This document shows, in pieces, positions 37,701 to 44,495 of a stretch of DNA of 58,933 bases. The position numbers and the translations under genes are program-made. Where the stretch lies: the NCBI RefSeq assembly GCF_003312425.1, contig NZ_QNUX01000018.1:1-58933 (forward strand), in the 5' to 3' direction. The notes below the pieces were generated by a model that worked only from the letters and a program-made list of their open reading frames with translations, had not been told where the DNA came from and did no database searches. Position 1 is the first letter of the stretch. Each line of letters opens with the position of its first letter. The DNA is from Flavobacterium psychrolimnae. Lineage in GTDB: Bacteria; Bacteroidota; Bacteroidia; Flavobacteriales; Flavobacteriaceae.

Positions 37701-38884
37701 AGGGTACGGAAGTGAAATTTGAAGATATCGAGCCTATTCTGGAAGATGAAGCTACCTTAATAAATGAAATCAAATCACAGATTGGTGCATTAAATGATAC
37801 CCATAACAATTTTTCAATCAGCAGTGAACAGCAAAACAGACTAAATCAATGGTGCCAAAAAGCATCAAAGGAAATCCGTTTTCACAAGATATTACGATAT
37901 GTTACTGCAGATAGATACGGTGCACTTGAGGACTATCCCAAGCTTAAAACAGTATTATTTTTTATTATCAAATTTAATTTTGACCTGCCCCAGGAGTTTC
38001 TTTTAAACTGCATTGAATTCGTTGATGTAAATAATTCAAACGAAGGTGACGACAGGCTTGATTGGCTAAAACGTAAAATTAATGATGACCCTATTTTTAA
38101 TCAAAGGATTATAGACAATATCAATACTAAAAACTTGGTTTTTCTGCCCTTAAATATTCATATCCAATATGCACTTGACCATAATTTAAGCGCAGCATTT
38201 ACAAAAATCAGGGAACATTTCTTAATGCCTGATTACAATTATAATATTGAAAAGAAACTTGAGCTATACGTAAATCTTACAAAAGATTTTGAGCTGTTAA
38301 AAAATCTTTGCCTGGATGTTACAAGCCACAAATGCTGGTCTTCACTAAAAATTCTAATGGATCTAAAAATTGAACAGGCTTTCTGCCGGCAGAAAGCCTC
38401 AGAATATCTTGAAACAGAAATCCAGGATGAAAAGAATTATTACAGCTCCACCGCCCTGTCGATATTATTTGAACTGAATTCAATTTCAGCAGTGAGATAT
38501 GTTTCCAGCTTTTTAAACAAAAACAAGCTGCCTTCATTAAATCAGGCTTCCTACGCAAATTATACTGCTGTAGAAGATTTTAATATTCTAAAAACTTTAT
38601 TTGATAAAATTTATACCGGAGATTCGGATGAAATAGGGTTTAGCGGATTAGGAAATTTTATTTTCGCCTATGTTTCAAATTTATCTAAAACGAAACATAG
38701 TTATGATTTGGTGCAAGCCGAACTTATGAGCATTAAACTGTGGGCTGAAGAGCAAAATTTAGATCATGAATTATTCCACATTAATCAATTAATAGATAAA
38801 TCTAAAAACAGGTACATAAACGCGCAGTCCAAAGCACTCAATTTCAATGAAGCGTTACAAAAAGTGGAGCAAATCCTAAAATAG
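34760..38884 (+). CDS. Nuclease-NACHT (STAND) protein with helical repeats, probable anti-phage defence
   Basis: 1,374 residues from ATG 34760 (MTNQEKGSS); an in-frame ATG at 34685 would add 25 unlikely residues. Residues 1-150 fit a Mrr-like PD-(D/E)XK nuclease: Glu11, Asp44 (GFDVGFE), Glu64-Cys-Lys66 (YIECKNY). A NACHT-type NTPase follows, with Walker A GEPGSGKTT near 240, Walker B LLLDALDE near 302, and a SCRTY sensor near 333. From about 450 to the end the chain is helical with repeat-like character, as in sensor domains. This order is that of bacterial NLR-like defence proteins (Avs, bNACHT): the repeats sense a phage product, the NTPase oligomerises and the nuclease degrades DNA. It stands alone behind a strong terminator in a conjugative element. 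Exact clade is undetermined. Confidence 0.85.
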   Translation: MTNQEKGSSFEKITHDFFMFLFKQLKIQVNNNWIQKAGFQHGFDVGFEVAILNNAFFKRGIYIECKNYEKSILEQAHLLTKVMQFDRSAYEKKDSIFIFLSPKIDLSKCTQDSNPKHLEDYFNKINPFKIIILTPNNKIKEILSLNEEIFCKVYKGEVYAKMDSDTHNSILDYFEKLLYSKGEIPNFKLSQKRKEYLEQASVSKSKLYISRKLKTNKFSFSFQDKNLLDVIKTNSLVLLLGEPGSGKTTELINVSKYFEKNISKFEITPIFVSLSSIKKFDTLDDLLPADWALNKKIVLLLDALDEFEFKNGLNKVIENLLAYKDISFKIIVSCRTYAYNDELKSLEPAAFYLDNFNSDQSFELLNKKYNIPLSKFNKISRSNFKDILQDPFMLNMFGKYYENHKKLPVSISSIYNDIKEELPQDDLEVYKILSLVLELTKQTSVDKKQLKDLFGIKYKKLAKLGLIENSFDKSSFKFIHKNYQEYFAAAAISELSFEQILSFISIQGIEKTHPTLFNTITFLINILEDDKYDSLIEWLSVNNPELLIKADKSRTVNFRVKVFQDYFKSECIEKTFWISSGTFSIKEIAEFGDCEDNFDYLVSFIAGPNNHFRAVISALELLSYFTIPEHKKENLKTLFFNFLTSPKKSEMVKSHVLDCIADQKLCEQDPKYLNKIFELFKQETNKQLNRSLLSLIEYRKEIDTFFWFIKQEFLLEKGYNERAVKDEVIRGTSWVLEELILRLEKSSHFITLAKYYFDDEKDDYSSNDFIEKLINRCLYFEDREKSFLTELLTSLLDTTKFYLREDALKTLILKLKPSSQLEAFDCLISRFSFDRVGHFLASITNEDTIELIINKFSDGSMEVSNLDYYRNIMANHGKRSLAEHFNNNMLEKGFKFNESLLTDKEYDELVAKFKSLPQQNFDLLFHKSELISRIKSLFEQHGSSISSEMIRKIETDWYRKNGHASKGDIAISLLRRLIHQQGTEVKFEDIEPILEDEATLINEIKSQIGALNDTHNNFSISSEQQNRLNQWCQKASKEIRFHKILRYVTADRYGALEDYPKLKTVLFFIIKFNFDLPQEFLLNCIEFVDVNNSNEGDDRLDWLKRKINDDPIFNQRIIDNINTKNLVFLPLNIHIQYALDHNLSAAFTKIREHFLMPDYNYNIEKKLELYVNLTKDFELLKNLCLDVTSHKCWSSLKILMDLKIEQAFCRQKASEYLETEIQDEKNYYSSTALSILFELNSISAVRYVSSFLNKNKLPSLNQASYANYTAVEDFNILKTLFDKIYTGDSDEIGFSGLGNFIFAYVSNLSKTKHSYDLVQAELMSIKLWAEEQNLDHELFHINQLIDKSKNRYINAQSKALNFNEALQKVEQILK

Positions 38885-38966
38885 GTAAACTATTCTTAAC
38901 TAAAGTTATAATTTAATTATTGATTTGCATTCGCTTATTTTTTCTTATCATTTAAAAATCTCAAAA

Positions 38967-39440
38967 TTAATAACATACAACCGTTTCATATCCTAATAAA
39001 TTCCAATCAATGTTCATATCTATTCTATCTTTATGAACAGCTAGGCAGAGAAAATCAGTTGGTCTCGACATTGCAACATATCCTAATTTCATTCTATTTC
39101 GATTATTAGTTACATATGTTTTTGTTCTGTTTTGTTTACCGTTTAAAAGAGGAAGTAGCTTTGAAAGATCGTATGTTCTCGTAAAGGTCTCAAGATACAA
39201 TGTTGCAGTATGTGTTTCACCTTTCACGCTGTGAATTGTATCAAAGATTATTTCAACAGTTTCATTTTTATGTTGTCCCTGAAAGGTGTTTTTTTTATCC
39301 GTACCATTATTATAGATAAAACCTTCGTTTTCAGCTTCCATGAAATGGAGCACTTCTTGATTTGGCACATCCTCAAATATTCGTTCTAGAAGCAAACTTA
39401 TAAGTTGATTTACGCTGGTTTTAATACTTACTCCCTGCAT
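38967..39440 (-). pseudogene. UvrD/Rep-type helicase, C-terminal fragment
   Basis: 157 residues carrying only the last helicase motifs: FDTIHSVKGETHTATLYLET (motif V region) and KLGYVAMSRPTDFLCLAVHKDR (motif VI). The rest of a roughly 500-600 residue helicase is missing upstream, where the DNA runs into an IS21-type end. UvrD-like helicases with this C-terminus accompany OLD-family nucleases in Gabija-like systems, so it may be a defence relic, but a repair or conjugation helicase is equally possible. Confidence 0.7.
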
Positions 39441-39767
39441 AATTGCAATTACATGGAGAATCCATGAGAAAAAAAAGAGGGATAAACAAAGGCTAATATT
39501 TAAGTATATTTGAATACTAATTAACAGATGAAAAAGAGTAGTTTTTAATGAAAAATGGGGTGGTCATTTTGCTCCGGAATTAGGTGGTCATTTTGAATTG
39601 GAATCAGGTGCTCATTTTAAATTGGAATTGGGTGGTCAATATCACTGGAATTTGCACTATAGAAAAAAATATAGATATTTTAATATAAATGAATTGAGTA
39701 ATTAGAATTTGATAATTTTCTAAAAAAATTAAATTATAAAATTAAAACAATAAAAGATTAGGACTAT
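39441..39767. other. Junction region with IS21-type terminus
   Basis: 327 bp without a gene between the helicase fragment and the HlyD gene. It contains the IS21-type terminal repeats at 39559-39656; the remainder is AT-rich and shows nothing else. Confidence 0.6.
39559..39656 (+). mobile_element. IS21-type terminal repeat array (solo end, left)
   Basis: Four tandem units of about 24 bp, each of the form GGTGGTCAttttg...GGAAT, as at the ends of IS21-family elements where the transposase binds. The outermost unit ends TTTGCA (the complement of a 5'-TG end) at 39656. No transposase genes adjoin it, so it is a solo relic. The same 98-bp sequence, inverted and 95 of 98 identical by my count, closes the window at 58836-58933. 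Confidence 0.8.
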
Positions 39768-41051
39768 TTATGACCTCCTAAAAACATCCCTAAACTGATA
39801 TAATAAACGTTCTATTAATCGTAAATCTTCAGTTATAATGTCTGCAGAACCTTTCATTTCCTGCTGAAAAGGAATCATTTTTTGATAGGAACTTTTTAAC
39901 CCGTCAAGTAATACAACATCAATTAATAAATTACCATCTTGGTCTGGAACAAGCGAAATATTCTTGACTTGTCCTTTAAGAATGCCAAACTCTCTATCTG
40001 GGAAATTAGCCAATCGAATATTAATTTGTTGCCCTATTTTAATTTTACCTGAATTTAATGTTGGCGCCTTTAATTTCCCAATATATCCTTTTTTAATTGT
40101 AGGAATTATAGAAAAAACATTATCCCCGGCAGATATAGTTTGATTTTCTGTCCAAATTTGTAAAAACGAAACCATTCCAGTAACAGACGATTTTAACACA
40201 TAAGCCAATTCCCAATCTTTAATAACTTTTTTCAATTGATAAAAGGACTGCAATTTTCTACTCTCTAAATTGACTTCTTCTTTAGTTCCGTTGATTTTTA
40301 TTCCTTTACTGGTTTTGTTATTTTCGATCAAAGATGATTTTAATTGCGAAATACTACTCAATAAGTTTTTATAACCTTTCTCAGCTTGAAGATACCCCAG
40401 TTTTTTAATCTCAAAATCTTGCGCCGACACAACCCCTTTATCGAACAAAGTTTCATATCTATTTATATCACTTTTTTGCAAGTGCAATTCATTTTCGTTC
40501 AGAGTTTTTTGTTGCTGCAAAAGGTTTAACCTTTCTCTTATTTGAACGTTTTCTAAATTCTGCGCCTTACCTTCAACTTGAAAAGGTTGCAAATTGGTAT
40601 TTAATTCATTGGCAATGTAAGCCGCATGAAAAAGAGCATAAGTACTTTCTATATCTCCTAATTGTGCATTTTCTAATTTTTTAAAATCAAATATTTTACC
40701 ATTTGAATGTGATTCAACAATACTTTTTAGTAAAAAGACGTCTTTATAACTAGCCGTATTTTGAATAATAGCCAATGGTATATTTTCTTTTACAATGGAT
40801 TTGTCCTGTACCAAAATTGTTTCTATTTTTCCTGAAGTTCGAGCCACTAATTTTTCAGGTGGAATATTGGTTGTAATAATTATTTCCGTTGAAATTACAT
40901 CTGGGTACTTAACCAACCAAGAAACAAAAAAAAGTGATAATAAAATCAATAAAATCACAATCGAACCCCAACGAATCATCCAATGCGGAACACGTGTAAG
41001 AATTTCTTGAACCTCTTCACTTCTTAATTCTATATCTTTATTCTTTGGCAT
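39768..41051 (-). CDS. HlyD-family membrane fusion protein of the lanthipeptide exporter
   Basis: 427 residues: one N-terminal membrane helix (about residues 28-50), a split biotinyl-lipoyl-like domain (VARTSGKIETILVQDKSIVKENIPLAII), a long coiled coil (about 150-240) and a beta-barrel end. HlyD proteins bridge an inner-membrane ABC exporter and an outer-membrane channel. It follows the C39-peptidase ABC transporter by 54 bp on the same strand and is the last gene of the lanthipeptide operon. A TolC-type channel is not encoded nearby and would have to come from elsewhere. Confidence 0.88.
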   Translation of the reverse strand: MPKNKDIELRSEEVQEILTRVPHWMIRWGSIVILLILLSLFFVSWLVKYPDVISTEIIITTNIPPEKLVARTSGKIETILVQDKSIVKENIPLAIIQNTASYKDVFLLKSIVESHSNGKIFDFKKLENAQLGDIESTYALFHAAYIANELNTNLQPFQVEGKAQNLENVQIRERLNLLQQQKTLNENELHLQKSDINRYETLFDKGVVSAQDFEIKKLGYLQAEKGYKNLLSSISQLKSSLIENNKTSKGIKINGTKEEVNLESRKLQSFYQLKKVIKDWELAYVLKSSVTGMVSFLQIWTENQTISAGDNVFSIIPTIKKGYIGKLKAPTLNSGKIKIGQQINIRLANFPDREFGILKGQVKNISLVPDQDGNLLIDVVLLDGLKSSYQKMIPFQQEMKGSADIITEDLRLIERLLYQFRDVFRRS

Positions 41052-41105
41052 TTTATCTATATAAATATTAAAAAATTATTTATCATATTGAACTTGTCTA
41101 AAATG

Positions 41106-43295
41106 TTAATTTCCTAATTGCAATTGATTTCTAACTAATTCAAAATAATTTCCTCTTTGTTCAACCAATGCTGAATGACTTCCTATTTCAACAATTTTAC
41201 CTTTTTCGAGGACTACAATCTGGTCGGCATTCATAACAGTACTTAACCGATGCGCTATCACAACCACAGTTTTGTTTTTAAAGAAAATATCTAATTTTTC
41301 CATAATTTCTTTTTCATTATTAGCATCAAGTGCCGAAGTAGCTTCATCAAAAAATAACATTTCAGGATTTTTATAAACAGCTCTTGCAATCAGTAACCGT
41401 TGTTTTTGCCCTGTACTCATTCCGACACCCTCCATTCCAATCTTAGTATTATAACTTAAAGGATAATCTTGTATAAAGTTTTTAATATTAGCCACATCAG
41501 CTGCGTAAACGAGTCGTTCTTTATTAATTTCATCTACACCAATAGCAATATTACTAGCAATAGTATCATTGAAAATAAATCCTTCTTGCATGACGGCTCC
41601 AATGTTTGAACGCCATGTTTTTTGAGCTATGTTTGAGAGTTTAAGGTTTCCAATACTAATATTCCCTTCGTTAGGTTCATAAAATTTAAGTAATAATTTC
41701 ATAAGTGTCGTTTTTCCACTCCCGCTTGTACCTACAATTGCAGTAATTTTATTTGCAGGAATAGTTAGGTTTAGATTATCTAAAACATTCCTTTCCGTTC
41801 CAATATATCTAAATGACAAATCAGTTATTAAAATATCCTTGTTTTCTGGAATATAATGGGTTTGCGTTTCTTCCTGCTGCGTTTCATCTTCTTTCTCATG
41901 AATTTCTGATAATCGGGCTAATGATATTTTAGCATCTTGTATCTCCCTAATAAATTCGATTAGCTGTATTATTGGACCGTTTAAACTACCAACTATACTT
42001 GTTATTGCCAGCATCATTCCTAGAGTAATTTGACCATCAATAACTAATTTTGCAGAAAGAAAGATGATAATAATATTTTTTAATTCATTAATAAAATTGG
42101 AGCCTATATTTTGGGTTTGCTCCAATAATAAACTTTTTATAGAAACTTTAAATAATTGTGCCTGTACATACTCCCAGCCCCAACGCTTTTGTTTTTCAGC
42201 ATTGTGAAGTTTAATTTCTTGCATCCCATTAATAAGTTCAAAAACCTTACTTTGTTCCTGAGAAACTGCAGAAAATCGTTTGTAATCTAATTTTTCTCTT
42301 CGCTTTAAAAACAGTATAATCCAAAGAAAGTAGAAAAAACTTCCAATAAAAAAAACGATAAAAATTTTCAAATTATAATATGCTAAAATGCCCCCCATAA
42401 TGAACATATTGATGACTGAAAACATCACGTTCAAAGAAGAAGTTGTAATTATACGCTCTATACGATGATGATCGTTTATACGTTGCATGATATCGCCCAT
42501 CATGCGAACATCAAAAAAAGATATAGGAAGATTCATTAATTTTATGAAAAAATCAGAAATCAATGAAATATTTATTCTTGTAGAAAGATGCAATAGTATC
42601 CAACTTCGAATAAGTTCTAATGCAGTTTTTCCAAAAAATAAAAATAATTGAGCAAATAATATTAAATAAATGAAACTAATATTCTGATTTTGAATGCCCA
42701 CATCTACTATACTTTGTGTGAGAAATGGAAATACAAGTTGTAATAAACTCCCCGCAAATAAACCAATAATTAGCTGAATTATAAATGATTTATAGGGCAA
42801 TATATATTTGAATAATAGACTAAAGCTAAATTTGTGTTTTTCAGATCTATCCCAATTTGATTGATAAAAATTTGGAGTAGGTTCTAATAATAGAACAATC
42901 CCTTCTTTACTGGATTCATCAGCTTGATTACCAATCCAGAATTTTATAAATTCTTCTTTAGTATATTTCAATAGTCCGATAGCTGGATCGGATACATAAT
43001 ATTTTTTATTTATTTTATAAAGTACAACATAGTGTACTTTATTCCAATGCAAAATACATGGCAAGGGCACTTCTTCTAATTTAATAATATTTAGTTTTAC
43101 TCCAAGTGTTCTAAAACCAAATTTTTCGGCTGCATCACTTAAATGTAATAAATTACTACCTGCTCGAGTAGTTTCAGATAAACTTCTTAAAGTCTGAATA
43201 TTGAGTAATTTACCATAATGCTTTGCAATAATTTTTAAGCAGGTTGGCCCACAATCTTTGAATTCAGTTTGTAAATAACTAGGGAATTTTTTCAA
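41106..43295 (-). CDS. Peptidase-containing ABC transporter (C39 type)
   Basis: 729 residues in three parts. The N-terminal C39 peptidase has QTEFKDCGPTCL (Cys16 nucleophile), HYVVLY with the catalytic His, and DPAIG with the Asp. A six-helix membrane domain follows, then an ATPase with Walker A GTSGSGKTT, signature MSTGQKQR and Walker B EMLFFDEATSALD. Such transporters cut leader peptides after a double glycine and export the core. The GG-leader lanthipeptide precursor at 47555-47746 is the obvious substrate. It lies 30 bp after the metallopeptidase-like gene in the operon. Confidence 0.93.
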   Translation of the reverse strand: MKKFPSYLQTEFKDCGPTCLKIIAKHYGKLLNIQTLRSLSETTRAGSNLLHLSDAAEKFGFRTLGVKLNIIKLEEVPLPCILHWNKVHYVVLYKINKKYYVSDPAIGLLKYTKEEFIKFWIGNQADESSKEGIVLLLEPTPNFYQSNWDRSEKHKFSFSLLFKYILPYKSFIIQLIIGLFAGSLLQLVFPFLTQSIVDVGIQNQNISFIYLILFAQLFLFFGKTALELIRSWILLHLSTRINISLISDFFIKLMNLPISFFDVRMMGDIMQRINDHHRIERIITTSSLNVMFSVINMFIMGGILAYYNLKIFIVFFIGSFFYFLWIILFLKRREKLDYKRFSAVSQEQSKVFELINGMQEIKLHNAEKQKRWGWEYVQAQLFKVSIKSLLLEQTQNIGSNFINELKNIIIIFLSAKLVIDGQITLGMMLAITSIVGSLNGPIIQLIEFIREIQDAKISLARLSEIHEKEDETQQEETQTHYIPENKDILITDLSFRYIGTERNVLDNLNLTIPANKITAIVGTSGSGKTTLMKLLLKFYEPNEGNISIGNLKLSNIAQKTWRSNIGAVMQEGFIFNDTIASNIAIGVDEINKERLVYAADVANIKNFIQDYPLSYNTKIGMEGVGMSTGQKQRLLIARAVYKNPEMLFFDEATSALDANNEKEIMEKLDIFFKNKTVVVIAHRLSTVMNADQIVVLEKGKIVEIGSHSALVEQRGNYFELVRNQLQLGN

Positions 43296-43325
43296 TGAAA
43301 TGTTTTAATGGATTAAATATTATTT

Positions 43326-44495
43326 TTAATAATTAATAAGAAAAGTGAATTTTTGTGATTTATTAGTTGATTTCAACTTATTCTTAATTAAAATATTTAA
43401 TTCAATTTTATTAATTTTCATTTTATTCATTATAAAGTCTAGCAAATATTTATCTTCTTTACCGCTTTGTAAGCCTTCTTTTAAAAGATTTATTCCTCCT
43501 TTTTCTAAAATAATATCTGTAATTAACGCACCAACAAAATAGTAAGAATCTGTGCCAAATACTTGAGGTAAATCTTCAAAATTAGTTAAATCCGTGTCTG
43601 GATTTATATCTAAATATTTTTGAATTTTTGAGACATGATATATAAATGGCTTGCCTAGATAACAGTTTTTATCATTAGTATATACGCTCAATCCTGATAA
43701 CAATAAGTAATTCGCATTTATATACTTATTATTTATCACATGAATTAATTCATGCATGTGATATTCTCCCACTTTAGCATTTGAGTAAACAATATTATTT
43801 AAATCATCATAAAAACCACATAAATTGGGAGTTCGCCCCATAGAAACTATATAGTCATAGCCCTTCATTTTGTGAATTTCATCACAGTTTCTTGCTATAT
43901 AATATGTTACATTTATTAAATTCAAATCAAATAATTCATTTAACTTTTTCAAGAGATTATTAGCTTTTAAAGCCTCATCTTCATCAAATACATAATCTTC
44001 ATGAAAATGATAATCAATAATTCCAATTTGCTTACTTTTCCATCCTACAGTATATAAAGGCAAATAATTATATAATTTAAAATTACCATTTTCTTTTTTT
44101 GCTACCACATTTGTTATGGCTAAAGGATTAAATGTACTATCTTCATTAATCCAGTAATACATTGAATGAATTAAATAGTCATCTCCAGCCTCTTTTATAT
44201 ATAAAACCATATTATTCGGCTCTAATGCATAAAGTGATGGATTTAAAAAACCTTCTGATTTTAATAAGTCATAACTTTTATATTTCTTTTTCTCTAAATC
44301 ATTCCAAAAAGGGTTGTCATAAATCTTATCTGGATTTGCAGATAGGTAATTTTTCCATAAATTGAAAACAGAGTTAATATTTTGATCTTTTACATTAATT
44401 CCACCAGCAAGTTTTGTTTCAATTTTTTGGGAAAAAGATTGTAAACTAAAAAGTAGTATTAAAAGTTTAATAATGTTATTGATGCAATTCATCAT
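43326..44495 (-). CDS. Exported HExxH metallopeptidase-like protein in the lanthipeptide operon
   Basis: 389 residues with a signal peptide (about 1-22, SLQSFSQ). HELIHVINN near residue 248 is a zinc-peptidase HExxH motif, and the surrounding order resembles gluzincins of the peptidase MA type. The segment LLLSGLSVY, which in that group would read like WxSEGxAxY, has Ser in place of the expected zinc-binding Glu, so activity is doubtful unless another residue serves. The gene starts 20 bp inside the end of lanM and so is translationally coupled. It may trim the exported peptide, bind it or confer immunity. No similar protein is known to me as a standard lanthipeptide gene. Confidence 0.75.
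   Translation of the reverse strand: MMNCINNIIKLLILLFSLQSFSQKIETKLAGGINVKDQNINSVFNLWKNYLSANPDKIYDNPFWNDLEKKKYKSYDLLKSEGFLNPSLYALEPNNMVLYIKEAGDDYLIHSMYYWINEDSTFNPLAITNVVAKKENGNFKLYNYLPLYTVGWKSKQIGIIDYHFHEDYVFDEDEALKANNLLKKLNELFDLNLINVTYYIARNCDEIHKMKGYDYIVSMGRTPNLCGFYDDLNNIVYSNAKVGEYHMHELIHVINNKYINANYLLLSGLSVYTNDKNCYLGKPFIYHVSKIQKYLDINPDTDLTNFEDLPQVFGTDSYYFVGALITDIILEKGGINLLKEGLQSGKEDKYLLDFIMNKMKINKIELNILIKNKLKSTNKSQKFTFLINY

Noticed and set aside
39559..39656. Four regularly spaced ~24-bp repeats that could suggest a CRISPR array
   Set aside because: The units are directly adjacent without unique spacers, and the same array occurs inverted at 58836-58933 as an IS21-type terminus.
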